From NCBI GenBank assembly GCA_040793985.1, contig JBFNJI010000007.1, positions 159,906 through 223,905 of the forward strand: 64,000 nt of DNA, read 5' to 3'. The notes beneath the pieces were generated by a model that saw only the letters and a program-made list of their open reading frames with translations, did no database searches and was not told the origin of the DNA. A program made the position numbers and the translations under genes. Numbering within the stretch: the stretch's first letter is position 1; the number at the start of each line of letters is the position of its first letter. The DNA is from Thiodiazotropha sp040793985. GTDB lineage: Bacteria > Pseudomonadota > Gammaproteobacteria > Chromatiales > Chromatiaceae. Below, piece after piece: positions 17,860-26,434 of the stretch.

Positions 17860-17965
17860 AAAAACCAGCCGTGACAGAGGTTGACCCTGCAACAGGGTTT
17901 GGCGTCTCCGGGCATCAGGTTTCGCTGCTGAATCTCCTCCCAGGGTACAGTTCACAGGACGACTT

Positions 17966-17980
17966 GCACTATAATGGTGC
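17966..17980 (+). promoter_or_regulatory. NtrC-binding site upstream of ntrB, overlapping a TATAAT
   Basis: GCACTATAATGGTGC matches the NtrC consensus at every fixed position. It contains TATAAT (17970-17975), so bound NtrC would cover a possible sigma-70 -10 element, as expected for autorepression. It also lies about 200 bp upstream of a sigma-54-like site before ntrB, so activation is equally possible. Confidence 0.8.
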
Positions 17981-18132
17981 ATGGGTGCCGTTTTCTCTGG
18001 CAGCTTAAACGGGGTTGGTGCCGTTGGTTGCTGAAACCTTGTCCAGGCTGTTTGGTCAGACACCACCTCTATTTCGACCGAAGCGCAAGGTATCCAACGA
18101 AATCAATTAGTTACACAGATATAGGAGGCGGA

Positions 18133-18192
18133 TTGTCGAGCCAAAGCAGAGCGAGGATCGAGATTGACTCTTTGGCCCGCAAATTGCACTGA
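18133..18192 (+). CDS. possible 19-codon leader peptide before ntrB
   Basis: A TTG at 18133 is preceded at 4 bp by a strong AGGAGG (18123-18128). The frame encodes 19 residues (MSSQSRARIEIDSLARKLH) and stops at 18190-18192, only 7 bp before the ntrB ATG, which itself lacks a ribosome binding site. Translational coupling from this small frame would explain ntrB translation on the longer transcript. There is no homology evidence; it could be fortuitous. Confidence 0.3.
   Translation: MSSQSRARIEIDSLARKLH
18173..18188 (+). promoter_or_regulatory. sigma-54-like promoter immediately upstream of ntrB
   Basis: TGGCCCGCAAATTGCA has GG and GC 12 bp apart and a perfect TTGCA half. Only one base of the -24 TGGCAC is altered. 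Transcription would begin near 18199-18200, at or beside the annotated ntrB ATG, so it implies either a leaderless message or a start at the internal ATG 18227. The upstream NtrC box has the same distance as in glnA. Confidence 0.5.
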
Positions 18193-18199
18193 ATAGCCC

Positions 18200-19276
18200 A
18201 TGAATTTAGATCAAGTAGCAACGGGCATGGAGAAGCGTGTACTCGACAATCTAAGTACTGCAATTCTGCTGTTCGATAGGGAGTTCAATCTGCGCTATAT
18301 CAACACGTCGGCCGAGATGTTGTTTGGCGTCAGCGCACGCAAGGTCCTGGGTCTCCCTGCCGTCGATCTGATCAGCTGCTCGGCAAGCGTGGTCCACGAA
18401 AACCTTGTCAGGTCACTTGAGACCGGGCAGCCCTTTACCGAGCGGGAGCACCAGCTGGTGGTGCATGAAAACAGTGAGATCACCGTCGATTGTACGGTGA
18501 TACCGATACGCTCGGGTCAATATGTCAATGAGTTCCTGGTTGAGATACAGCAGGTCGACAGGCAGTTGAGGATCTCCCGCGAAGAGCAGTTGCTTGCACG
18601 TAACCAGGCAAGCCGGGCATTGGTTAAAGGCCTCGCCCACGAGATAAAGAACCCACTGGGTGGTTTGCGCGGGGCGGCGCAGTTGCTGGAGCGGGAGCTT
18701 CCCGACTCTGCATTGGTGGAATATACCCAGATTATCATCGAAGAGGCCGACCGCTTGCAGAGCCTGGTGGACAGGATGTTGGGGCCGAACAAGATTCCGG
18801 TGATGCAAGCGGTGAATATCCATCAGGTACTGGAACGGGTGTGCAACCTGGTTCAGGCGGAAACCGGCCCGGCACTGGAGATAATCAGAGACTACGACCC
18901 GAGCATTCCTGAACTGAAGGCCGATACCGATCAGTTGATACAGGCGTTTCTCAATATCCTGAGGAACGGTGTGCGTGCCGCCGGGCCGAGCGGTGTGATT
19001 GAGATAAATACCCGGGTGCTGCGCCAGTTCACAATCGGCAATATCCGCCACCGCCTTGTGGTGGCGGTTGAACTATCGGACAACGGACCGGGAATTCCGC
19101 TCGATATTCAAGAGCGTGTCTTTTTTCCCCTGGTTTCAGGCAGCGATGGGATGGGGTTGGGACTATCGATATCGCAAACCCTGATCAATCGGCATCAGGG
19201 CTTGATCGAATTCACAAGCAAACCGGGGCATACGCTGTTTAGAGTATTACTTCCGCTGGAGCAGGCTGATGGATAG
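18200..19276 (+). CDS. glnL: nitrogen regulation sensor histidine kinase NtrB
   Basis: NtrB (GlnL) phosphorylates and dephosphorylates NtrC under control of PII. The 358-residue cytoplasmic protein has a PAS domain (about residues 12-120; LSTAILLFDREFNLRYIN). The H-box LVKGLAHEIKNPLGG carries phospho-accepting His147. A GHKL ATPase follows, with N box NILRNGVRAA and G boxes DNGPGIP and GMGLGLS. No membrane segment is present, as expected. The ATG at 18200 has no ribosome binding site; ATG 18227 (MEKRVLDNLST) is an alternative. It overlaps ntrC by 8 bp. Confidence 0.95.
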   Translation: MNLDQVATGMEKRVLDNLSTAILLFDREFNLRYINTSAEMLFGVSARKVLGLPAVDLISCSASVVHENLVRSLETGQPFTEREHQLVVHENSEITVDCTVIPIRSGQYVNEFLVEIQQVDRQLRISREEQLLARNQASRALVKGLAHEIKNPLGGLRGAAQLLERELPDSALVEYTQIIIEEADRLQSLVDRMLGPNKIPVMQAVNIHQVLERVCNLVQAETGPALEIIRDYDPSIPELKADTDQLIQAFLNILRNGVRAAGPSGVIEINTRVLRQFTIGNIRHRLVVAVELSDNGPGIPLDIQERVFFPLVSGSDGMGLGLSISQTLINRHQGLIEFTSKPGHTLFRVLLPLEQADG

Positions 19277-20678
19277 AAGATGTCGAGTCTGGGTAATCGA
19301 TGACGATCGCTCGATTCGTTGGGTGTTGCAAAAGACCCTGGAGAAAGCGGATATGGATGTTACCTGTTTCGACAGCGCGGACAGGGTGTTGAGCTATCTG
19401 GATAAGGAACAACCGGATGTTGTGGTCTCGGATATCCGTATGCCGGGAATGGATGGGTTGGAACTGTTGGAGCTACTGCATACCCGCTATCCCGAAATGC
19501 CGGTTATCATCATGACCGCTCACTCGGATCTGGAAAGCGCTGTATCCGCTTACCACGGCGGCGCCTTCGAGTATCTGCCGAAGCCCTTTGATGTTGACGA
19601 GGCGGTGCAGCAGATCAGGCGGGCCTGCCGCCAGCTGTTTGTGGAAGAGGAGAAACCGGGTACAGATTTTAACGATCAAGAGAAGGTGATCATCGGTGAA
19701 GCGCCGGCAATGCAGGAGGTATTCCGTGCCATCGGACGCCTCGCACGATCGAATATCACTGTATTGATCAACGGGGAGTCTGGTACAGGCAAGGAGCTGG
19801 TGGCCCATGCCCTGCATCGTCACAGCACCCGTTCAGCGGGCACCTTCATCGCCTTGAATATGGCGGCCATCCCCAAGGACCTCATGGAATCGGAGCTTTT
19901 CGGTCATGAGCGTGGCGCTTTTACCGGAGCGCAGACGCGCCGTACCGGTCGCTTCGAACAGGCCGATGGAGGTACCCTGTTTCTCGACGAGATAGGCGAT
20001 ATGCCGGCGGAACTGCAGACCCGCTTGCTGCGGGTACTGGCCGATGGCGAATTCTACCGGGTCGGCGGTCATGAACCGGTGAAGGTCGATGTCCGCATAA
20101 TCGCGGCGACGCATCAACATCTGGAAGGGTTGGTAAAAACGGGCTCCTTTAGAGAGGATCTGTTTCATCGTCTCAATGTAATCCGAATCCACCTGCCGTC
20201 GCTACGCGAGCGTCGGGAGGATATTCCTTTGCTGATGATGCACTTTATGAAAAGTGCGGCGGAAGAGCTGGCGGTGGAGAGTAAAGTCTTGCTGCCGGAG
20301 ACGGAGAGCTATCTGAGTCAGCTCGATTGGCCGGGAAATGTCCGCCAGCTTGAGAACACGGCTCGCTGGCTGACCGTCATGGCTTCTGGGCAGGAGATCC
20401 ATATTGACGACCTGCCGAGTGAGTTGAGAGAGCGTAGCGACACCCCGGCGAGCTATCACCACGATTGGCGCCAACAGCTACGGCATTGGGCGAGAAAGCG
20501 GTTGCAGGAGGGAGGAGAAGGCCTGCTCCGCGAGGCAGGACCCGATTTCGAAACGGTCATGATCGAAATCGCCCTGGAGCACACAGCGGGTAGGCGCCAG
20601 GATGCGGCGCGGCTGCTTGGCTGGGGGCGCAATACCTTGACCCGCAAGATCAAGGAACTTGGTTTGGAACACTCTTGA
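19269..20678 (+). CDS. glnG: nitrogen regulation response regulator NtrC
   Basis: NtrC (GlnG) is the sigma-54-dependent activator of nitrogen-limitation genes. The receiver domain has phospho-accepting Asp55 in VVVSDIRMPGMDG and acidic residues IDDD near residue 10. The central AAA+ domain has Walker A GESGTGKE and the sigma-54-contacting loop GAFTGA, with LFLDEIGDMP as Walker B. A C-terminal Fis-type helix-turn-helix follows (GRRQDAARLLGWGRNTLTRKIKEL). Its predicted sites occur upstream of glnA and ntrB in this window. Confidence 0.97.
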   Translation: MDRRCRVWVIDDDRSIRWVLQKTLEKADMDVTCFDSADRVLSYLDKEQPDVVVSDIRMPGMDGLELLELLHTRYPEMPVIIMTAHSDLESAVSAYHGGAFEYLPKPFDVDEAVQQIRRACRQLFVEEEKPGTDFNDQEKVIIGEAPAMQEVFRAIGRLARSNITVLINGESGTGKELVAHALHRHSTRSAGTFIALNMAAIPKDLMESELFGHERGAFTGAQTRRTGRFEQADGGTLFLDEIGDMPAELQTRLLRVLADGEFYRVGGHEPVKVDVRIIAATHQHLEGLVKTGSFREDLFHRLNVIRIHLPSLRERREDIPLLMMHFMKSAAEELAVESKVLLPETESYLSQLDWPGNVRQLENTARWLTVMASGQEIHIDDLPSELRERSDTPASYHHDWRQQLRHWARKRLQEGGEGLLREAGPDFETVMIEIALEHTAGRRQDAARLLGWGRNTLTRKIKELGLEHS

Positions 20679-20819
20679 ATCGCCATTCATTACTCGTGGT
20701 TGATGTCTTAGACCGGTTTCCCTTAGCAGTTCATGGCGATATGATTCAGATGCGGATAGCGGCAATTGCAGCTTCATCGCAGCGATGAAAGCGGATATCT
20801 TTTCTTTGGGTAAACAATT

Positions 20820-21221
20820 ATGGATTCAAGCTCTATCGACCTGCCCGGCAGTGAGGTCGAATCGATTATCTTTGAAGATGGCACCCTGACGATACGTTTT
20901 TCCCGGGTAATCATCATCAAAACCATGAGTGGCTCGGATGAGCGCACCCGCTGGTGGCAGGCAGGCGCACTGGTCTTCGAAGCAGCCGACCTCGAGTCAG
21001 CCGTACCCGGCTACCCCTGTATCTGCGAGGGTGGGGATGTCGGCGAGAACGTCTATACCTACCGGGATATGATCCCGATCCCATTGGTGAGCCAAGGCCG
21101 TGCCCGCTGTGACCTGAAATTCGATTCCAGTGAAGAGCGGCTCCAGGCCTGGGCCGAAGGGGTAAAGTTAGTCATGGATGAGCGTCCCCGTTACATTGAG
21201 CATATCCGCACAACGGATTGA
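20820..21221 (+). CDS. conserved-looking protein of unknown function
   Basis: This 133-residue soluble protein has no recognised domain. It begins MDSSSIDLPGSEVESIIFED and is acidic, with alternating hydrophobic residues suggesting a beta-rich fold (TLTIRFSRVIIIKTM). Later segments include WWQAGALVFEAADLESAVPG and CDLKFDSSEERLQAWAEG. No signal peptide or membrane segment is visible. It ends 6 bp before the SGNH hydrolase gene and is probably co-transcribed with it. Coding is supported by codon use and operon packing only. Confidence 0.6.
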   Translation: MDSSSIDLPGSEVESIIFEDGTLTIRFSRVIIIKTMSGSDERTRWWQAGALVFEAADLESAVPGYPCICEGGDVGENVYTYRDMIPIPLVSQGRARCDLKFDSSEERLQAWAEGVKLVMDERPRYIEHIRTTD

Positions 21222-21227
21222 GCGCGC

Positions 21228-21869
21228 ATGGAGCAGATTTTAATCTATGCCGACAGCTTGACCTGGGGAATAATCCCCAACACCCGAGCGCGCCTCGCGT
21301 TTGACAAGCGCTGGCCAGGCGTTCTTGAACAAAGACTTCTATTGGCGGGAAAAGAGGTTCGTGTCATTGAGAACTGCCTGAATGGGCGGCGTAGCGTCTG
21401 GTCTGATCCCTTTAAACCGGGACGGGACGGTTCGAGTGGACTGGCCCAGGTGATTGAGATGCATTCACCCCTGAAACTGGTGATCATTCTGTTGGGTACC
21501 AACGACTTCCAATCCACACACGACAACAATGCCTGGCTGTCTGCGCAGGGGGTATCCTCGTTGATCGATATTGTCAGGCACGCGCCCATCGAACCGGGGA
21601 TGCCGGTTCCTCAGGTTATGATTGTCGCACCTCCCGCCATCACTGCCCCAAGTGGGCCTATAGCGAATAAGTTCAGGGGCGCGGAGAAGCGCTTCGAGGG
21701 TTTGCCGGATGAGCTCGCTAAGGTAGCGGATGATCAGTCGGTTCACTATTTCAACGCGGGGAATGTGACTGCTTCGAGCCGTGTCGACGGCATCCACCTG
21801 GATGAGCCTCAACACCAGGCGCTGGGCAGGGCGTTGGCTGAACACCTGATGCAGAACAGGCTTGTTTAG
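21228..21869 (+). CDS. SGNH/GDSL-family hydrolase
   Basis: The family contains esterases and lipases with a Ser-Asp-His triad. Block I is YADSLTWG, with the nucleophile Ser in a DSLT context. Block III is LLGTNDFQ (oxyanion Asn), and block V is SRVDGIHLDEPQHQALG (Asp and His of the triad). Length is 213 residues and no signal peptide is seen, so it probably acts in the cytoplasm. The arrangement resembles arylesterase-type SGNH enzymes. The substrate is unknown. It follows the unknown gene by 6 bp. Confidence 0.82.
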   Translation: MEQILIYADSLTWGIIPNTRARLAFDKRWPGVLEQRLLLAGKEVRVIENCLNGRRSVWSDPFKPGRDGSSGLAQVIEMHSPLKLVIILLGTNDFQSTHDNNAWLSAQGVSSLIDIVRHAPIEPGMPVPQVMIVAPPAITAPSGPIANKFRGAEKRFEGLPDELAKVADDQSVHYFNAGNVTASSRVDGIHLDEPQHQALGRALAEHLMQNRLV

Positions 21870-21917
21870 CTTGCCGATCGTGGCAGGTGAGAAGAGATTG
21901 GCACGGTTAACTGGTGA

Positions 21918-22481
21918 ATGAAAATCACCCTGATCAGACATGGAAGGACGGCAGTGAGACTGCGGGGCAATCTCAGTGCCGATCAGTTAGCGCCGCTCGC
22001 TCGCCGTTATGATGCCTGTGGTGTTGTCGACACCCCTCCCGCAGCAACATTCGATGTAATCACCGGTCATGATGTTGTCGTTTGCAGCCATCTGCCCCGC
22101 TCACTGGAGTCTGCCGCTCTGCTAGGCATCGGCGAGATAGCGCATGCGGACCCGCTGTTCGCGGAAACGGCGATTCCACACTTTGACCGTGGTACGGTCA
22201 CCCTGCCTATAGGGATATGGGTCGTTGTCTTGAGACTCTTCTGGTTGTTGGGCTTTTCCAGGAACGGTGAGCCGCTGTCCATTGCTAAACGCCGGGCACA
22301 GCAGGCGGCTGAACGACTTGTCGTGCTAGCCGAGGGTGGTAAGCACGTGGTCTTGGTGGGCCATGGTCTTTTCAACTACATGATTGCACGTGCCCTGCTG
22401 AGGAAGGGCTGGGCCGGGCCCACAAGACCGGGCAGAGATTTTTGGGAGTTTGGTGTCTATCGATACACCGGGAGCTCTTGA
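21918..22481 (+). CDS. histidine phosphatase (phosphoglycerate mutase-like) family protein
   Basis: The protein opens with MKITLIRHGRTAVRLRGNLS, the RHG motif carrying the phospho-accepting His, and has the second catalytic His in HVVLVGHGLFNYMIA near residue 150. The Arg/Glu positions around SHLPRSLESAAL fit the superfamily. A hydrophobic stretch TLPIGIWVVVLRLFWLLGF near residues 95-113 is unusual for a soluble phosphatase and may contact membranes or be an internal helix. The substrate is unknown. Confidence 0.78.
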   Translation: MKITLIRHGRTAVRLRGNLSADQLAPLARRYDACGVVDTPPAATFDVITGHDVVVCSHLPRSLESAALLGIGEIAHADPLFAETAIPHFDRGTVTLPIGIWVVVLRLFWLLGFSRNGEPLSIAKRRAQQAAERLVVLAEGGKHVVLVGHGLFNYMIARALLRKGWAGPTRPGRDFWEFGVYRYTGSS

Positions 22482-22590
22482 TCCTGGCGATATTTAAACG
22501 CCGCTGACTCAATCGACCCACGTATCCTTGCTATCAATATAACCCGACGCCACTGGTGTAAGACCGGTTTCAGGGCGACGGGTTGAAGGA

Positions 22591-23241
22591 TCACCCGGAA
22601 GCGAGACGGTGGGCAGCACGTGTTGTTTCCGGTAATCGATAACGGGTTGTCGCGGCAAGCACCAGCCCGATTGCCGACTGCAGTGAAATCATATGGCCGA
22701 CGGAGATGTATAGGGGTTTGACCTGGTTTCGTGTACGTACCACCGCACCGATCGTCTCCCCTTTGTCATGCAGCGGGACCCAGCACCCCTTCTCTTGCCC
22801 GAGTTCCCCGTGGCTGCCAACAAGACGGGTTTTGGCGACACCGACAGCGGGTATTCCTGTATAGACGCCGAGATGGCAAGCGAGACCGAATCGTCGTGGA
22901 TGGGCCATACCCTGTCCATCGCAGAGAAAGATATCGGGTTTGTTCCGCAGTGTGGAAACGGCCAGCAGGATGGCGGGTACTTCGCGGAAGGAAAGCAGGC
23001 CCGGTATATAGGGAAAAGTCGTAGGGAGTCTGGCGACCGACTCTTCGATGGGCTGCAGATCGGGATAGCTCAATACGGAAACGGCGGCCCGGGTGATAAG
23101 GCCACGCTCTTCGAAGCCCACATCCACGCCCGCAATCCGGCGTAATGTTCCGTAGCAGTCTCTCGCGACGACTTGATCGCTTAACCTGTTCTGCAAGGCG
23201 ACAGCTTCGCTGGGTGTGAGGTTCCAATCGTGGGACAACAT
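22591..23241 (-). CDS. nfi: endonuclease V (deoxyinosine 3'-endonuclease)
   Basis: Endonuclease V cleaves the second phosphodiester bond 3' to deoxyinosine and other deaminated bases, starting repair. The 216-residue protein has the catalytic Asp strand RRIAGVDVGF and the wedge motif PYIPGLLSFREVP. The second catalytic segment is LCDGQGMAHPRRFGLACHLG, and TRNQVKPLYISVGH with a Ser/His pair lies near the end. All family motifs are intact. It is transcribed opposite to its neighbours and looks like a single-gene unit. Confidence 0.95.
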   Translation of the reverse strand: MLSHDWNLTPSEAVALQNRLSDQVVARDCYGTLRRIAGVDVGFEERGLITRAAVSVLSYPDLQPIEESVARLPTTFPYIPGLLSFREVPAILLAVSTLRNKPDIFLCDGQGMAHPRRFGLACHLGVYTGIPAVGVAKTRLVGSHGELGQEKGCWVPLHDKGETIGAVVRTRNQVKPLYISVGHMISLQSAIGLVLAATTRYRLPETTRAAHRLASG

Positions 23242-23421
23242 GGTGGATTCTGAAGTCGTTTCTACTGGGGAGTTTTTACCTTAGCTGCTGATTTTTTTAT
23301 TGAAATATATATTTATCCGGTTAAGCTTTTCTGAGTATCGTCGATAAAAGGCTCATACCGGTCGTTGCCTCATCACCTTTCGGCCCTATTCGCAACCGTT
23401 ATTGTAGACCTATTAAAGATT

Positions 23422-24180
23422 ATGTCAGTTGAGTTATTTAACAATGGTAGTCATATCTGTGTGGCGTTCAGGGACCTTGTTTCGGGTGAAGCCGTTCAGG
23501 CAAATCAATTTCTGATCTATGACCATCAGCATGCCGCGCTGATCGACCCTGGTGGTGAATTGACCTATTCCCGCCTGTTCATGGCCATCAGCGACTATAT
23601 GAATGTGAAGAGACTGGACTACGTGATCGCGTCACACCAGGATCCGGATATCGTCGCCTCGGTGAACAAGTGGCTGGTCGGCACCGACTGCAAAGTGGTG
23701 GTGCCTGCGTTGTGGGAGCGTTTCATACCTCACTTCACCCGTCCCGGCCGCTTGTTGGACAGGGTTGTGGCGATTCCCGATGAAGGCATCAACCTGGAGC
23801 TGGGCAATATTCGCCTGATGGCACTGCCGGCCCATTTTCTGCATGCCGAGGGTAACTTCCAGTTCTACGATCCCGTCAGCCGGATTCTCTTCTCGGGAGA
23901 CCTCGGCGCAAATCTACCCCCGGGGGACTTGAACACTCCGGTGAAAAAGCTCTCCGAGATACTCCCCTACATGGAGGGGTTCCATCGGCGCTACATGAAC
24001 TCGAACAAGGTCTGTAATCTCTGGGCAAACATGGTTCGTCAGCTCGAGATCGACATGATTGTGCCGCAGCATGGCAGGGCGTTTGCGGGTAAGAAGGCAG
24101 TGAACGAGTTTATCAATTGGATCGATGGACTGGAGTGCGGCATCGATTTGGTGACTCAAGACAACTATCGCCTCCCCTGA
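23422..24180 (+). CDS. ODP-like diiron metallo-beta-lactamase-fold protein
   Basis: The protein has a metallo-beta-lactamase fold of the type found in flavodiiron proteins and oxygen-binding diiron (ODP) sensors, without a flavodoxin domain. Metal-ligand motifs are ASHQDPDIVAS, LPAHFLHAEGNFQFYDP, LFSGDLGANLPPG and a late His in VPQHGRAF. The HQDPD form, in place of HxHxDH, is characteristic of ODP-like proteins. The ATG at 23422 (MSVELFNNGSHICVAF) is preferred; a reading from 23365 adds 19 odd residues. Length is 252 residues. It converges 8 bp from a Cache-domain gene, suggesting oxygen or redox sensing, which is inference. Confidence 0.75.
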   Translation: MSVELFNNGSHICVAFRDLVSGEAVQANQFLIYDHQHAALIDPGGELTYSRLFMAISDYMNVKRLDYVIASHQDPDIVASVNKWLVGTDCKVVVPALWERFIPHFTRPGRLLDRVVAIPDEGINLELGNIRLMALPAHFLHAEGNFQFYDPVSRILFSGDLGANLPPGDLNTPVKKLSEILPYMEGFHRRYMNSNKVCNLWANMVRQLEIDMIVPQHGRAFAGKKAVNEFINWIDGLECGIDLVTQDNYRLP

Positions 24181-24188
24181 CCGCCTGG

Positions 24189-25145
24189 TCACTTCCGGTC
24201 CGAGGCGAACTCCCCGAGCCAGAATCCCAGATTCTTCTCTATAAACTCTTCCACGGGCATATAGTGTGAGCCGTCACAGGAGAATGTGAGGCCAAGCATG
24301 CCATTCATTATGTTGATGGAGGCACTGCGCAGGTAGATTGTCTCGTCGGCAAAGCGCAATGCCTTGAATTCGGCAAATACCTTGCTTATTTCTTCGGGTA
24401 GTACCTTGGCCCTCTCCGGAAAGCGGTGCAGGGGATAGGCGAGAACGATGTCCGGATCCACAATCTCATCAACCCCGTGCACCTGGTAGGTGTAGGGATC
24501 ATTGAGTACCCAGAACGAACAGCGACCACTGGAGTAGTGGATTTTGCAGTGGAATATCCCGTGCTGGGTCATCAGGTCGTAGATGGTTGCATGCACAGAG
24601 TCGATGTTCTCATCCAGGCGGCTTTGGATCCGCTCTTGCATGAACAGGGTACCGCGCACAGCGGGATCGCCTTTGAACTGCTGCCAGTGTTGTGGCTCCA
24701 GGTTGAGCGTTTCATCCGCAACCAGCTTGTCGAGGGAAAAATCCGCGGCGATGAATCCCAGCAGGGCATCCCCCCTGCGCACCGCTTGCAACGCGGTGAC
24801 GCACTCCCGATCGGAGAATTGGCTGTGGTAGACGGAAGAGAGCATAATGCCCTTGAACGGCAGGTTGTTTTTCAGATAGGGACGCTTCGAGAGGTCCCTG
24901 CCCCGCCAGCTTTTATCTGCTCGTCCGGGCATGATCAGTGAGGAGCTCTCGATGCCATCCAGGTCCCAGGTGTAGATGAATTCGCAGTTGGTGATCTGAT
25001 CGATGTGATCGAGCAGCACCTGGTCCAATGCATCGGTATCATCCCAGACGGACATACTCTTTTTCGCAAGCAGCGACAAAGGTTCGGCTACCATCGTTGC
25101 CAAGGCGTCCTTTTTCGCCAGGATGATCTGCTTTACTGGTGTCAT
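24189..25145 (-). CDS. PDC/Cache sensor-domain protein without output domain
   Basis: The 318-residue protein contains a PDC (dCache-like) ligand-sensing fold. The pattern GRDLSKRPYLKNNLPFKG, then LSSVYHSQFSDRECVTALQAV, then DALLGFIAADFSLDKLV is that of Cache sensors. Such domains are usually periplasmic and fused to chemotaxis, kinase or GGDEF outputs. Here there is no signal peptide, no membrane segment and no output domain, so it is a free-standing cytoplasmic sensor-like protein. The C-terminal 140 residues are unrecognised. It ends 8 bp from the end of the ODP-like gene. Confidence 0.68.
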   Translation of the reverse strand: MTPVKQIILAKKDALATMVAEPLSLLAKKSMSVWDDTDALDQVLLDHIDQITNCEFIYTWDLDGIESSSLIMPGRADKSWRGRDLSKRPYLKNNLPFKGIMLSSVYHSQFSDRECVTALQAVRRGDALLGFIAADFSLDKLVADETLNLEPQHWQQFKGDPAVRGTLFMQERIQSRLDENIDSVHATIYDLMTQHGIFHCKIHYSSGRCSFWVLNDPYTYQVHGVDEIVDPDIVLAYPLHRFPERAKVLPEEISKVFAEFKALRFADETIYLRSASINIMNGMLGLTFSCDGSHYMPVEEFIEKNLGFWLGEFASDRK

Positions 25146-25346
25146 GGTTGTCCGCTATCAGGGTGTTGTCAGTGATTATTATCCCATACAGCGAGATGCG
25201 CCGAAACGGTATTGCTATCACCACCCTCAAATAGACTGGCTATCCCAGTGAATCATCCCGGTTGTCGCGGGAAAGGAAGCGAGCCGGTTTTGTGTGTACA
25301 ATCGGCCGTTCCCAGTTTGCTAAATCGTACTTAAGGAACTCTTTCT

Positions 25347-26417
25347 GTGACCACGTTGAAAAATGACCGATTGTTGCGGGCACTCTGCCGTGAACCGGTG
25401 GATGTGACCCCGGTTTGGATGATGCGTCAGGCCGGGCGCTATCTGCCTGAGTACCGGGCAACCCGAGGCAAGGCGGGAAGCTTCATGGACCTGTGCCGCA
25501 ATCCCGAACTGGCCTGCGAGGTCACCATTCAGCCCCTGGATCGTTATCCACTCGATGCGGCGATACTCTTTTCCGACATACTCACTGTTCCCGATGCCAT
25601 GGGATTGGGCCTCTACTTTACCGAGGGAGAGGGCCCCCATTTTGAACGACCGTTAAGGGACGAAGCCGCCTTGGAGGCACTGGGGATGCCCGATATGGAG
25701 GATGATCTAGGCTATGTCATGGATGCGGTGCGTACCATTCGTCGCGAGCTGCAGGGGCGGGTACCGTTGATCGGTTTCAGTGGCAGTCCCTGGACCCTGG
25801 CAACCTACATGGTGGAGGGGGGTGGTACCAAAAACTTCTCCAAGGTGAAGGGGATGATGTTCGATCGCCCGGAATTGATGCATCGACTCTTGAGCAAGGT
25901 TGCAGACGTGGTCACCGCCTATCTGAACGCCCAGATCGATGCCGGCGCCCAGGCCGTGATGATTTTCGATACCTGGGGCGGGGTGTTGACCCCGCAACAC
26001 TATGAAGCCTTCTCACTTGCCTATATGCGCCGCATTCTGCAGGGTCTGAAACGGGAGTCGGAGGGGCGCAAGGTGCCTTGCATACTCTTCACCAAGGGTG
26101 GAGGACTCTGGTTGGAACAGATGGCGGATAGCGGTTGTGATGCACTGGGTATCGACTGGACATTGAGCCTCGCCGACGCCAGACGTCGGGTGGGCGACAG
26201 GGTCGCCCTGCAGGGCAATCTAGATCCTTGTACGCTCTATGCATCGCCGCAAAGGATCAGGGAAGAGGTGGCACAGGTTCTGGCGAGTTTCGGAAAGGGT
26301 AACGGCCATGTATTCAATCTTGGTCATGGCATACACCCTGAGATCGATCCCGAACACGCCGGTGTCTTCGTCGAGGCGGTACACGAACTGAGTCGCCCCT
26401 ATCACGCAGATGATTAA
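25347..26417 (+). CDS. hemE: uroporphyrinogen decarboxylase
   Basis: HemE decarboxylates the four acetate groups of uroporphyrinogen III to coproporphyrinogen III in haem synthesis. The 356-residue product starts at GTG 25347, with AAGGA about 10 bp upstream. It shows the active-site signatures PVWMMRQAGRYLPEYR, LFSDILTVPDAMGLGL, GFSGSPWTLATYMVEGGG and NLGHGIHPEIDPEHAGVFVE. It lies 17 bp before the dehydrogenase gene, so the two may share a transcript. Confidence 0.98.
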   Translation: MTTLKNDRLLRALCREPVDVTPVWMMRQAGRYLPEYRATRGKAGSFMDLCRNPELACEVTIQPLDRYPLDAAILFSDILTVPDAMGLGLYFTEGEGPHFERPLRDEAALEALGMPDMEDDLGYVMDAVRTIRRELQGRVPLIGFSGSPWTLATYMVEGGGTKNFSKVKGMMFDRPELMHRLLSKVADVVTAYLNAQIDAGAQAVMIFDTWGGVLTPQHYEAFSLAYMRRILQGLKRESEGRKVPCILFTKGGGLWLEQMADSGCDALGIDWTLSLADARRRVGDRVALQGNLDPCTLYASPQRIREEVAQVLASFGKGNGHVFNLGHGIHPEIDPEHAGVFVEAVHELSRPYHADD

Positions 26418-26434
26418 CCGCTGAGGGTGTAGCC

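Noticed and set aside
17974..18192. 72-codon frame upstream of ntrB
   Set aside because: Its translation is unlike a protein and its ATG has no ribosome binding site. Only the last 19 codons after AGGAGG are kept as a possible leader.
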